A model generated the notes under the pieces. That model saw nothing but the letters and a program-made list of their open reading frames with translations. It was not told the origin of the DNA and made no database searches. The position numbers and the translations under genes were made by a program. A stretch of DNA of 64,000 nucleotides from Ricinus communis (Eukaryota > Streptophyta > Magnoliopsida > Malpighiales > Euphorbiaceae): assembly GCF_019578655.1 (NCBI RefSeq), contig NC_063258.1, positions 24,618,802 through 24,682,801 of the forward strand, given 5' to 3'. Position 1 is the stretch's first letter; every line of letters begins with the position of its first letter. Positions 12,801 to 24,090 of this stretch are shown one piece after another.

Positions 12801-15800
12801 CTTAATCTCTTATATCTTATTGGATAAGTATTAAAACTTATAAAATTAACAAAAAATATAGACTACAATTGGATAGTTCATTAGCACAGCAAGAAATGAA
12901 CTTTATTAACACGATGAAGATATAACACATGGAAAAAGAAGAAGGGGTAATAACAGTTACGAAGTATTGTAAAATGTAAAGATGCTCCTCTCTGCCCTAG
13001 AAAGTCCCAGCAGAAACAACCGCTTTTTAGTGTGTAACAGAAATCCTCTGCTGTGCCAGAACTCAGAAATGTCGCTCAGAGAGAAATAAGCCCTATGACT
13101 GTTTAATTTATTAACCTTTTCATTGGGTGACTTGAGTATGATTGTTAATTTAATGGTTAAAAGCTCAATCTCTGCAATTTCGTCCTTTATTTTCTCCATT
13201 TTCACAATAGAAAAAAAGACTGGTACAGATAGTATAATGGCTCCGTCTTTGTTATAAATATGATTCGTGTGGCATGATGGAACTGTATTCCTTAAGAAAC
13301 ATGCATCCCCCTTGAAAGTTCCCTTGCATGCTTACATGCAAATCCAACTTACTCCAGACACGTCCACAAATCTGAACTTATTTACTCTAAAAACATGAAC
13401 AAAAAAGCTACATGCAGAGACTGCAGTGTACACCTATTACAAATTTTCAAGAACAAAGTAAAATGCAACATATCATCACGGTGCATCTAAAATTTTGATT
13501 CTTAATGTTCAGGAGATATTTCATTGTATAATGAGTTAATGGACATTAAAAATTTCAGACGAATATACCACCTCACCTTGCCCTATTCTTATAAGCTTTT
13601 TCAATCCATGAGCATATCGCCTAATTCTGGGTCGATGTCCTTCTAGATTGATCCTTCCCCAAGAAATAAAAAGATGTAATCAATTATAAGTCAGCCAAAA
13701 TATCATTTATCAGGGCACGCAGAAAAATCAAATCAATCTAGACCTAGAAATATTAATAAGAAATGAAATAATGAGTACTGCAACTGACTCGCTCACAATC
13801 TGCAATTTCAAAGATATAAAGAAATTCAAGTAATGCAGAGATTAGTCATAAGCAACCATGGGTTGTCCAGATGTATGGAAGACTTTCATACATTTGATTA
13901 GTTCCCTTAGCTTCCAGTGAAAATAAATAATCTCACATGTGGAGAGAATTTAAATCCATGTTCTTAAACAGCAGATAAACCAAAAAGCGGTACTGGTTTT
14001 CCCAACCCCAGGTTTACCTTATATATTGATTATAAATTCAAAAAGATAAAATAAAATAAAATAAAATAAAATAAAGCAGCAAATCCAAGTCAAATAATAT
14101 AAAAGAATTGATAATAACAGCCTCTTTAAAGTAAGAGTAAATCCACTGTCACTCCAAAAACAGAAAAACATTTTAGAAGTACAAAAATGCACAAGAGACT
14201 GCATTCTGTTAAAACAGCTAGATAACCTTTGCAAACAACAGAAAATATGTCATGAACTTAATTTGCAAAATCTTTATTTTGTTTTATTCTAATTGATTAA
14301 GATCAGTATTGTTTTCATATGGATTCTCCAAAACCTCAAGGAAATGGTTGTATTATGATACTAAATTTTTCTAAGCAAGCTAATAAGACAAACTCTACTA
14401 GATTTATACAGCATAATACACACAAATGGCATACATACTCAGTCTCCATGTTCAGCTTGTTTCTGGTACTACTGCCTCTTGAGAGCTCATATTCAGCCTG
14501 TCAAAAGAAGAATGCTAAAGTGATAAGTTTTGGTGAGTCCAACATAAAATTCCATTAAGCATTACTTCCAAAACATAAAAGAAGGCCAAGAGAATACCAA
14601 AATATTTTAACTTTCAAGACAAAATTAACAAATTATTCAGCAATGTTGACTGCAGGATTAAAGAAAAGCTTAGCATGTGATACACCGGATGAGGCAATGG
14701 TAACTGACACGACCAATACATTCTACAAAATTTTAGCACTAGACCATGTTATTGACAGTGTTCAGTGAAATATACCTGTTGCTTTGCATGATCAAATGCC
14801 TCCATCCATTCTCGAGCTTCTCCAGCTGTAGCACAAGCAATCTTGACGAAGAAACAAGGATTTAGTTATATTTTGTTTTTCATGAGGAAGAGTTTTCATT
14901 TTTCTTTTTGGGAGATTTTATACGTAGAAACAGAAGAACATATAAACTACAAGAATAGGATAAGCTATCTTCCCAAAGATGAAAGAAGAGAACAAAAAGG
15001 AAAAATAGACAAAACTCCAGAAAATATTTAATAAGAAAACTGGCAGAAATGCAGGAAAACCTTTGAAGGAATTTGAATTACTTGGTATATTCGGTCCAAA
15101 TCAAAGATTCAATAAGCAATCTCAAAGAACATGTGCAAAAGAGGAAACATACAATAATAGCAGGATCTGCACGTAATGCTATTTCAAGTGTAAGCATGCA
15201 CCACATAATTAGGACAATGTTTATGCAAATACTTATGGAAGGTCCTTTCCTCATTTCTTTCCCTGATCACTGAAGAGTTCTTTCATTTGAATACAACAGC
15301 TCCTAAAAACTCTCTCTTCCCATGGTCGATGTCCAGTCTCCCAAGACGGCCTTTTAATTTTTAAATATTAAGGTCTTTAACTTCTATTCATCAACTTCTT
15401 TCATGTGGGATACTACCAAATGCGAAATGTGGTTTAATAACACGAGCAGATTCTAATAGTGTAAAAGTTCAAATTGCACTAGAACAATGCAGCAAGACAA
15501 AAACAGGTACAATTTACAGCATGAACAAGCCAAAAATAATTGAAATGTGACATCCCCTAAACTAGAACATCATGATCAAGTGCTAGTATTTCTTAAACCA
15601 CAGTAAGATTTGCAGAGTGAATAGTGGTGAGCTACAGCTTACTTCTCCCTTTTTTGTCTCATCCAGTCTACTATAAAACCGCAAGACATACAGATCCTAC
15701 AAAAATTCAAGAGAAAAAGTTAAGATTGGAGATGGCGAAAAGGAACTGATGGGAAGCTACTTGTCATCAGGATTACTTTAAGAGCTAAAGAAAAGGACTC

Positions 15801-16899
15801 GTCATGCAATAGAAGAAAGCATCAAATCTAACATCTGAGAGTACAAGAGCCCCAAAAAAGAACAGATATTAAAGATAGAACAATTAGATTAACAGAGGCC
15901 GCACCCCTTCATTGACCTTTCGACGCCCTAGCTCCTCCACCATAAGTGTAGGCCCTGCGACACCCCTCCTAATAGGTTTCTGGATAAGAAAAAGTTAAGC
16001 ATCAAGTGTAAATATCTAATTAAGCACTTGGAAATTGGAACATAGCTAGGCTAGAATAATGAATAAAACATTGGCTATTAGAACTTGGGCACAATCGTAT
16101 AACACTGAAAACATGTTCATTTTAAAACAGAAACAGACTAATATACATATATATATATATATAACAAGCATAATTCTATCATCCATGAAATAGTAGACTA
16201 ATGGCGTTCTATCACTAATCCCCTTAACAATTAATGTACTTTCAGCTCTCTTAATGCAATTGCCAATTTCAATATATCAAAACCCAATGGAGTTGTACAG
16301 CAAGATTCGTTTCCTCAGTGAAATAACTAACGTGTGCAGTAAATTAACAAAAGTTGATCATATACTCAAATATGAATTTAAAAATTAAGTTTGACAGACA
16401 GCTACAAAATGTTTTCTTGAATTTACTCTCACTCCAGAATGAAGAAACAAAATGAAAATTCCAATGACGCTTGAACTCGATGCAGCTCCATTTTCAGCTT
16501 ACAAATTAAACCATTTAATTATGCAAATGAAAAAAGTGAGAGAAAAGAGCTTACAATGCCAGGATTCTCGTGAGGATCACGCTTATACATTTCCACATAT
16601 TTGCCTCTGATAAAGAGAAAACGAAGATGACAAAACTCATGTCCTATTGAATTCGTTCCTAAATGATATACCCATCCAAAATACTCCAACGTTTTTTTCT
16701 CTTTCTCTTTCTCTTTCTCTTTCCCTTTACCAATAATTCCACTTTTATTGTTATTATTATAATTATTATTCCCATTGCTACTACTTCCGCTGCTACTATC
16801 AGAGCCGCCACCTCTACTCTCCGATCTCTCACCTCCACCCTTCTTCACCGTCACCTCCGTCGTCGTCGTCGTCGCTGCGGCCGTCGTCGATGATTCCAT
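819..16899 (-). CDS. EDR2-like PH-START-DUF1336 protein, 3' end beyond window
   Basis: Likely a lipid-binding membrane-associated protein of the ENHANCED DISEASE RESISTANCE 2 family; the closest remembered relative is Arabidopsis At5g35180. Exons read on the minus strand: 16899-16555, 15979-15905, 15696-15643, 14841-14776, 14497-14439, 13653-13577, 12453-12328, 11162-11128, 9887-9787, 9698-9603, 8869-8805, 8202-8131, 7791-7621, 5934-5735, 5497-5431, 4452-4277, 3402-3301, 2913-2866, 1153-1010, 914-819. All junctions are GT-AG and keep frame, giving 725 codons. A PH domain spans about residues 71-180 (starts LEYFGWVYHLG), a START domain about 255-470, and DUF1336 runs from about 550 (RGKTYLKDNSK, then AVDWFK, KPNYSMVLYYAADRP, GYWMVKRAVGTKACLLGKAV). 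The usual C-terminal block starting IDVDIGSS is absent, so about 50-60 residues lie left of position 1. Residues 1-70 are low-complexity (Ser, Gly, Asn, Lys-Glu). The exon 2 donor is an unusual GTGCGG. Family assignment is firm; the in vivo role is inferred. Confidence 0.93.
1148..1221 (-). repeat. 37-bp tandem duplication across a splice acceptor
   Basis: Two nearly identical 37-bp units start at 1148 and 1185. Each carries, on the minus strand, CTGTTTCAG followed by ATTCCAG. The unit nearer the exon supplies the acceptor used for the exon at 1153-1010, which continues IPAKPNYSMV. The upstream copy forms a second, equally good acceptor; splicing there would add 37 nt and read ATT CCA GAA TAA, an immediate stop. 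Confidence 0.85.
1795..1965 (-). mobile_element. RTE-type LINE 3' end remnant
   Basis: The minus strand of this intron reads NEGRYRPKITWRE and, further on, LEWRKNSYSHLQL. This resembles the C-terminus of plant RTE-clade LINE reverse transcriptases, where a GRPKxTW segment is followed by a DRAEWRxRIHVADPN segment. The plus-strand form, with ggtggctatatgaattctt and ccattc, is the familiar dispersed plant repeat. It lies in an intron of the EDR2-like gene, carries substitutions and stops, and is not functional. Two plus-strand open frames over this stretch are shadows. Confidence 0.5.
3000..3180. repeat. GC-punctuated dispersed repeat in intron
   Basis: A patch richer in G and C than the surrounding intron, built from words such as ctaggcacccaggcaaggc, aggcgctcatttg and cccttggtgcttgggct. 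Such aggcgc/caaggc-rich patches recur in many plant genomes as unclassified dispersed repeats. No open frame, tRNA-like box or clear terminal repeat is visible. Confidence 0.3.
6711..7015. repeat. 195-bp direct repeat, about 1.5 copies, in intron
   Basis: The segment beginning gtatttgtttcacatcatta (about 6711) recurs 195 bp later as gtatttgtcccacatcacta (about 6906). Both copies continue through ttactgggcttctatggtgt-like sequence, atgtggattgg, a ctcttc...tttgagctagcttctgggaataag block and tatccaagcc. The gtcccacatc word is common near the ends of plant LTR elements, so this is probably a decayed element piece duplicated in tandem. A plus-strand open frame at 6768-7031 is only this repeat read through. 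Confidence 0.65.
9520..9578. repeat. short direct repeat, two copies 34 bp apart
   Basis: The word ggcagcagagtacacaaaaa (followed by caact) at about 9520 returns at about 9554 with one change. It lies in the intron just 3' of the exon at 9698-9603 of the EDR2-like gene. It looks like simple replication slippage. Confidence 0.6.
16142..16163. repeat. (AT)n microsatellite
   Basis: A run of alternating a and t, interrupted by one c, inside the first intron of the EDR2-like gene. It is a likely length-polymorphic marker. Confidence 0.8.
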
Positions 16900-19368
16900 G
16901 CCTTCTCTTTCTCAGGCTTTAGAACAATAACGGCTCAAAATCAAAATCGGAGACTCATGAAAGAGATAAATGCGATCGGGAGAGAAGAGGCGTTCCTTTA
17001 ATTTTTTCTGATATAGCGCCTTGTTTTCGTGTTTTTGCAGTGTTAACGGCTTCTTGTTCTTGCTGTTACCTGGTTTGGTTTTTTTAAAAAAAATATCTTT
17101 ATTTGTCTAATTAAATTACAACTGTGCGTGATTAAAGATTAACAGAAAGATTAATTAATAATTAAGCGATAAGAAGGTTAGATTACAGTTTGTTTGTCTG
17201 ACAGGTAGGGTCCACGAAAGAGTTAATATTTAGGTGGGTCCAAGTAACTGCCTAATAGTCAACATAATGGAACAGTGTGTGTGGTCTTTCTTTTGAATTT
17301 CGCCTTTGATTTTGACAGCGCGTTTTTGGATATTTTCCTATTTTTAATTTTATGTTGAAAATTTTATTTTAGGACAAATTCATGCAATGACTTACCCTTT
17401 AGCTAATTCATAAACCTTTTTCTATTTAATTTAGACGTTAATTAAAAATAAAATACTGATTTATCTCATCTGTAAAATTTTAAAAAATATAGAGTTTCGA
17501 TCTTTTCATTCGTGATCTATGGTTATTAATTAAAATTCATTATGATTATCGTTTAATATAATTTTTTTCTTTTGCCATTTATAAGAATTAGAATTTAATT
17601 TGCACCCGGATTAAGAAATATAAAATTTTAATTAATATTATTAAACTTTATCATTATTTTTTAAAAATATCTATCACTATTAAACTTTCTATAAAAATTA
17701 TAATTTTAAAATATAAAAAATAAAAATTAATTGTATACGATTTATATCAATCAATAAATGATATTTTTAATTATTACTTACTAAACAAATAAATAAAATA
17801 AATTATAATTTTAGACAATACCTAAAAGAAACTATTCTTTTTTGAGACAAAAGTAGGAACCCAAAAAATTAATATTTAATACCTAAAAGAATGTGATCAA
17901 AGGAGAAAAAGTCTTGTTCTATTAATTTATTAGTTTTAATAGAAAGCGGTCGTTAGAAAAAAATTTACCAAGTCAAGAAGAGTATTAATCAACAAAATGG
18001 GGGATTGGCTTTGCTTTCATGTCGCCATTAGCTATGATTTAGTGTAAATTGTACTTTATGGAGTCCTTTTTTTTTTTCTTTTTCTTTTTGTTTTTTCATG
18101 GTACAATAGTTAATTCGTAAGCAAGTGATGTGAAATGTACCATTTCGTCTCAGTAAACTCATTGCATGCTCATGCAAAAGATGCAACACCCAAAAGTAAT
18201 AAAGATTTGTTTTTGTAGAAGAGATTTGAGTTGGAGCGTCAAAAACATTTTACTTTGTACAAAGCAGATTGCGACCTGTGTTTTGTCTGATGCTGAAAAA
18301 AGAAAATAAACTATTTTAATTAAAAATATTTATTAATACATGTCAAGTTTTATTAAATTTAGATTATTCAAATATATGTGAAGAAAATGTTAAAGGGACT
18401 AAATACAAAAATGAAGTCTTATTCGAATGTAATTTTAGGTCACTCAGTTTCGACGAGCGACAAGAAATTTCATCCACTGATATGTTGTTAATGCCACTGA
18501 CCACAAATTGTAGCCACGTACGGTAAGTGGGGTGGGGTTGGGTGGGGCAGCAAATTCTTTAATGTAATCTGCAGGCCAGACTAGGAAAATGACACAATAT
18601 AGCAAAGTGAATGGGAATTGAGAAACCCAAGTGATTTGACAAATGAGCAATTGGGACCCTGTGAGATTAGATCGATTTACCTGCTTTGTATACATATGGC
18701 ATCTTTGAAGAACACGTATGTAAAACAGATAGCTAATCACAATCTCTTTTAAAGGGTCAGGCCAGCTACACTGCCAGTGTTCTTTCTAAGAAAAATAACT
18801 AATGGTGCTATTCATTTTTGTTCTATGCTAATGCGCAAGTTCTTGAAGAAAATGACGCGACCAAACCAATAAGAACTGAACCAGCCTGAAAAATTACGGG
18901 TCTGCCTTACCAGCCACTGCCCACTTTCTTCGACTCTAGAATCATGCATTATGCATATCATGAATGCCTTTTTCAGCGTGTCTTAACCTCTTAATTTCCA
19001 GAAATAAAGACCATTTAAATTGCATACTTCCATTAGGTAGAAGGACATCTCAAGGTCTCCAAATACACCGAGTAACGTGCTTTCTCAGTTCTCACAATAT
19101 ATTTGAACCGATCATCTGACTGCATAGACAGAGTAAAAACATGGGTGGATCGAATGTTTGCTGTCTATATATGTGACTACATTATGCAAGCACTTAGATT
19201 TATGAGACTGATCAACCTGAAGATAATTTCTGCACAAATGCAAGCAGAACTCTGAAATGAAGTTCAAAACTGGAACATAACTACAGTTGCTCATTCCGGC
19301 AACTGTGATTTTGTCCAAATTTACCACTTCGCATATTATAAAAAAGATCCAAATTTCTAAATCCATTA
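16900..19368. other. intergenic: EDR2-like upstream region and AT-rich spacer
   Basis: The first few hundred bases after 16900 hold the 5' leader and promoter of the minus-strand EDR2-like gene. From about 17.3 to 18.4 kb the DNA is very AT-rich, with a poly-T/CT tract near 18068-18100. The 18.44-18.74 kb stretch has a 98-codon minus-strand open frame that I do not recognise; it lacks an initiation context or family motif. The rightmost part is probably the 3' untranslated region of the bS6 gene. No gene can be supported here. Confidence 0.6.
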
Positions 19369-20920
19369 TTAACTCATCGTTCTTTCTTTCTCCTCTTGAT
19401 CCACGTCATATTCATCATCATTTTCGTCTTCGTCTTCGTCTTCGTCTTCGTCTTCGTCTTCGTCTTCGTCTTTATCGCCAGCAATGTCAACCCAATACTT
19501 AGATGGTGAAAGTTTGTTGAGCTCACCTTTGCCATCATTCTCGTCCATAAAATCCAACCCATATTTTGTGTCTCGGTGTTTAACAAGAAGCCACCGCAGC
19601 AGGCGGTCCTCCTTGTTTAGGTAGTGCAGCTCCTTGTTGATGTTGGGAGTGGCCATCATTGTCATTTGCATCAGTTGTCCCTGAACAAGCATAACAGAAA
19701 CGGAATACATTTCACCAATCAACTTCAAAAAGCTGAAAGCCAATAAATAAGTATTTTCTCAACCCAATAGGAATGAATCAACTTTAAATAGCTTGATTCA
19801 TGCAAATATCAACAGTCTAGTTAAGCATCAAATTTTGCTGCTGGGCCAGCCTAAATCCAGTTTTTAACTGCATTTTAGGAACAAGTGGAGACATTTTCTT
19901 TACCTATCCTAAAAATCAGATCAAGAAGAGAGCTTTCTGGGAGAGTAGTTGCATGAAACTAAATTACAGGAGACCCAACAGAAACTCATTTCAAGGGATG
20001 GAGGGGGAAGGAGAGAGGCCAACCTCAGTATTTGTGCAAATTATCAGGGAATTCAATTTCACATAATTCACCAGGTTTTCATCTACAGTAACTAGATGCA
20101 TCAATTCAAAATTTACATTTCACAGGTAACTGTAAATGGAAGCCTCTTATACACGTGCAGAGAGCATAGCTTAACTGCATTTATTTTCCATTTTTCCAGA
20201 AAACACTTCTATCAGACTCCAGCCCTCATCTTTCTCATTAAAACTCTTGTATCCTGTCACAAGATTTTTTCTTTTAGGTGTCTTAACTTACTAGAACCTA
20301 CACCAGTACTTTCCCCAACACCTGACATCATTATAAAAACCTAAACCGAAGGACAAATGTCCTCAGTCACAATATCCATGTACAGCAACAATTTTACTTA
20401 ACCACAACATACCAAAAAGAACTTAAACCTTGTCATGCTTATAAATAACCATACCTCATTTAATAAAAGATATATATTGTTTATTCGTGTAACACTAGAC
20501 TTTGAGATTTTACTGCTGCTCCATACCATATGATATGAGCTAACCGCCCTCTAAAATAATAGGAAAGCACAAGATTGGTGCATTATAGCAATTTAAGCAT
20601 GTACCTCCAGCAAAACTCGTAATAGAGAATGTGTGCATAATTTACTTCATCACGGTACTTGAGAGAGAGAGGGAGCAACTCAACAAATCAGAAAACAACA
20701 ATAAATTATAGCATATTACAGCAGAAGAAATTATCACCTGAAAATATCTGTTTTCACGCTTCTTAATACCATAACCCAACTGAATGGTACCAAAAGATTT
20801 CATATCAGTAAGAACACCGTTTCTACTTTGAACATGTTTTCCTACTCGAGCTACCAAATCAATCACCGCTTCCTTATGTATATGAGGCTTCAAGAGAAGC
20901 ATACAATCATAGAGAGGCAT
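19369..20920 (-). CDS. Organellar ribosomal protein bS6 family
   Basis: Small-subunit ribosomal protein of the bacterial S6 type, most likely mitochondrial (similar to Arabidopsis At3g18760 from memory). It has two exons, 20920-20738 and 19680-19369, joined in phase 0 at GT-AG, giving 164 residues. The start is the ATG that opens MPLYDCMLLLKPH; an in-frame GTG three codons upstream is unlikely to be used. The S6 fold spans about residues 1-100: MPLYDCMLLL strand, GVLTDMKSFGTIQLGYGIKK, then LNKEDRLLRWLLVKH, which is diagnostic. The C-terminal tail, from about 115, is acidic, with an uninterrupted Asp-Glu repeat coded by a hexanucleotide microsatellite. No transit peptide is obvious. The leader probably extends to about 21.6 kb. 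Family assignment is firm; the choice of organelle is inferred. Confidence 0.9.
19420..19472. repeat. (CTTCGT)n microsatellite coding an Asp-Glu run
   Basis: About eight perfect tcttcg hexamers lie within the second exon of the bS6 gene. On the coding strand they give alternating GAC/GAA codons, Asp-Glu. Because the unit is six bases, length changes keep frame and simply lengthen or shorten the acidic tail. Confidence 0.9.
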
Positions 20921-23300
20921 TTTTTTCACTCTTTATATTCTTCCACAAACTGAACTAGATAACTGAAAAAAAAAAATTAAAATAAATCTTTATTAGATGA
21001 AATAAACACAATCTTCATTCATATAATTTCCCTGAAACTTCTAAATGCAATTAAAAAAAAAGTAATAATTAAATCATGCACACAAGTTCAAGTATAAACC
21101 TATATGAATCTACGGCACTAACTATCTTGCACTGATCAAACTCCATCAGTGAAGAGCTGGTTTTTGTGCCCTAAATAAATGTATGCAGCTGTATAACTTA
21201 CTGTTTGGCATTACTAAAGCCAACCAGCTCGGCCAGCTGCAATCAAGCAAATTCTAGAAAACAAGACTCATTGATATTAACGACGCTTCTTTCGCTCACC
21301 AAAAGATGTTTAAGCTAACAAGACAGAAAATCAGGGATTCTTAGTAGTATAGGTTTTGTGGGCAAAATGTTCTAATTAACAAATCCAGATCAAGATTGTA
21401 GATTTTATTGACACAAAACTAATAAAAAGGAAGAACTGAAATAAGGAAATGATAAATTGAAAGAGAAAGTAAGGAAACAGATCTTGTGAAATGAAGAGCA
21501 CCTGATCAAGAAGAAGGGCGAGAGAGAGAGTAACGGTGAGAGTGGCGGTGATGGGTTCTTCTGATACCTTAAACCCTTTCTCCTCTCGTTGCTAGAAATA
21601 AAAGGGCGGAGAGTTATTGGATTAGGTTGAACGCGCACACGACTTGTCGTTTACTTCTTTTGTGTATTTGCTTTTTTCTAATATCGGAATTTCTTTTAAT
21701 GAAAAACTCGTAAAGGAAGAGCTTTGTTCCCCTTCTAAGGTTATTTGTTAAGCAATGTCAAAACCAAGATCACTTGAGGGCTAAAATAGCTTATAAAATG
21801 GTAACAAGAGTGAAGAGTAAAGCTAATTTCTAAATGGAATAAGAATATGATAGAGGAACATGCAAAATGGTGAGGAATTGAAGTTGACAAATCCTAGCAA
21901 GCACAATGAATAGATTCTTAAAAAGCAAGGCATATGTTAAGCATTTCATAATCGTATCAACTATTATTTAAAAATATATTTAGTTTTAATTAATTCATTA
22001 AATTAATTCGATTTTATTTTAAAACTTATTTATAGTGATACCCTATATAGGAATATCGTAACTAAACTGAAACTAAATATAAAATTCATCATTTTATATT
22101 GTTACGACAATAATTTATTGCTAATGTTACGTTCATCGTAGTTATGGCTATGACTTGTTATTAGCTTCTATTAATCGTGATTATGACAATAATAGACAAA
22201 GCTTGAGCTATTACCATTTTCTTCCTTTCAGTTTGCTTGGTAGTATTCATTGTGAAACAAATGTAGGATATATATATTGAGGTGTATCTTTGCTTTTGGC
22301 CTCCTCATTATCTATCTTATGCTTAAGAGTATATGACATTCGGATTAAAGTTGGCACCTTAAGCTCTCATGAAAAATGTAACATTGATTCTCTAATCTTT
22401 ACGTGGTTATAAGCAATAACATGAGAATTTATTTATGGTTTCCAAAGTTTTTAACTTGAACAAACAACTCTTTTTAAGCCACCCATTATGATATTTGTGC
22501 TCAAATTATGGTTTTGGTTATCTGGGTTTTAGGTGAAATTTTTTATTTTTTTTATTTTCTTATGAGCTTTGTATATATATATATATATATTTTATGAAAT
22601 TTGTATTTTTCATTCAATATTTATATTTTATTCCCAGTCTAATTAAAAACTATTTAACCTTATTTAAACAAATAAAAATTAAAAATAGGACACTTAGATT
22701 AAAAATTTAAGAGTTTGAATATATAATTTTAATGACATAAATTCTAAAAAAGTAAAAATATTAAATTGCAAATTTTTTTCTATTTCTAAAATATCCAATA
22801 TATATTTTACATCGTCTATACGAAAATGTATTTTCATAAAATCTTCTTGACTTTTATTTAAAAATTCATTTTGCAAATTTGTTATTACGCATAGCTCTTA
22901 CAAAAGATCGGACCAGCGACGTATACAATACTTAAATTTTCGATATAAATACTATATAATTAATTCTCATCTTTTAGAGAATATGGAAATTTCACTTTTA
23001 AAATAAATAGTTTATTGTACATATATCATAAAATTTTAATAGAGTACTAATCTGATTAATAAGTTCTTTTTAACTTTTAAATTCCTTAAAAGTCTAGCAT
23101 TAATTAATCACACAGCATTTTAATTAAAATCTCAAATATCATAAATTAAACTATGATTTCCGTCTTTAAAAATATTACTTTTTATTTACAGCTGAGCTAA
23201 ATTGCTAAAACGGCAAAACTGAATACCAACTGTTGTCGTTTTTAAATTTTGCTGGTGGACCCCAATGATAATAAAATATTCATAAATCCACCGGCCAACG
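20921..23300. other. intergenic: bS6 leader and AT-rich spacer
   Basis: From 20921 to about 21640 lies the probable 5' leader region of the bS6 gene, with CT-rich and GA-rich runs near 21.5 kb. From 21.7 to 23.2 kb the DNA is AT-rich with a (TA)n run near 22573. I see no coding potential beyond short random frames. Confidence 0.6.
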
Positions 23301-23321
23301 GAAGTCGGTTGATAATATGAA

Positions 23322-23372
23322 CACGTGTCCTAGAGGATATCGAGCCAGACACCATTCATACCTAAACACGTG
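23322..23372. promoter_or_regulatory. two G-box/ABRE-type CACGTG elements
   Basis: Perfect CACGTG palindromes occur at 23322-23327 (in acacgtgtcc) and 23367-23372 (in acacgtgtgg), 45 bp apart and about 130-180 bp upstream of the TATA box at 23503. Paired ACGT-core elements in a proximal promoter are typical binding sites for bZIP (ABF/AREB) or bHLH (PIF) factors, so abscisic acid, stress or light control is a reasonable inference for the downstream gene. Confidence 0.6.
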
Positions 23373-23502
23373 TGGTTTCCTCGAAATCACGTAAATCAAC
23401 TGTTCCATTTATTTAATCAGTTATTTATCTTATCCGCACTCATGTAAAATTATCCAGATCATAGGTGCAATTTTGTAATAATGTAGGAATCCTAACCTTC
23501 TC

Positions 23503-23510
23503 TATAAATA
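23503..23510 (+). promoter_or_regulatory. TATA box of the PNRC-like gene
   Basis: TATAAATA in the context ctctataaatatcaacagc, 65 bp upstream of the ATG at 23575. This predicts a transcription start near 23535 and a leader of about 40 nt. Confidence 0.7.
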
Positions 23511-23574
23511 TCAACAGCACCCTCCCCCCAGTACTATACGTAGAATTTTTCCTTTTGAAAACAAGACAGCAAGG

Positions 23575-24090
23575 ATGCCTGCCTTACGCCATGAAACTCT
23601 AAACCTGACTTCTTTCAATTCTCGAATACGAAACCCTAACCCTAATTTCTCTGATTCTCGCCGCCGCAAGCCCCCGCGAAATCCTCAGGCTTTCAACCAC
23701 CACCGATCCAGATCTGGTGCGATGGTTACAAAGTTTCCTTCCAGAAACTTTGTCATGGGCGAGGTTAAGATCTTGAAACGCGGCGAATCTTTAGCGAAAG
23801 TCGATAAGCGGGGCTTGTCGAAGAAGGAGAAGCGTAAGCATCCGACAATGATCATGAAGATAGAAAAAGATCCGGATCTGATTTTAGGATCCACAGATAG
23901 GCTAGGACCTGACCCGGAGACTGTTCAGGAGCAGATTAGGCTTAGCATAAATGAGATTTATGCAGGATCGGGTTTTGCAGCAACGTCGCCGCCGCCGAGT
24001 TCTGTTCCGGTTCCCGGATTTTTAGGGAAGAGGTGTATTGGAACGGCAACGAGTGATTTGAGGCGATTGTTGAGACTTGATTTGGATTGA
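23575..24090 (+). CDS. PNRC-like small plant protein, intronless
   Basis: A single-exon frame of 171 residues with a good TATA box upstream. The sequence matches a conserved plant family of unknown biochemical role whose members carry, in order, a VKILKRGESL block (about 63-74), an ILGSTDRLGPDP block (about 103-114), an IYAGSGF segment, a proline-rich SSVPVPGF motif (about 141-150) and a C-terminal ATSDLRRLLRLDLD. Databases usually file these under proline-rich nuclear receptor coactivator (PNRC)-like proteins; animal PNRC proteins bind nuclear receptors and the Dcp1 decapping factor through a short proline-rich motif. Whether the plant protein touches the decapping machinery is an inference only. 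The N-terminal 50 residues are Arg/Asn/Pro-rich and disordered-looking. The start was chosen as the first ATG after the predicted transcription start. Confidence 0.85.
   Translation: MPALRHETLNLTSFNSRIRNPNPNFSDSRRRKPPRNPQAFNHHRSRSGAMVTKFPSRNFVMGEVKILKRGESLAKVDKRGLSKKEKRKHPTMIMKIEKDPDLILGSTDRLGPDPETVQEQIRLSINEIYAGSGFAATSPPPSSVPVPGFLGKRCIGTATSDLRRLLRLDLD

Noticed and set aside
16663..16893. Plus-strand frame over the first EDR2-like exon
   Set aside because: It is the antisense reading of simple repeats (poly-Ile, poly-Arg) and has no independent support.
18444..18740. 98-codon minus-strand frame upstream of the EDR2-like gene
   Set aside because: It has some hydrophobic character but no recognisable domain, splice partner or promoter; cannot be called a gene.
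19287..19502. Plus-strand frame with an Arg-Leu repeat
   Set aside because: It is the antisense of the acidic microsatellite tail of the bS6 gene.
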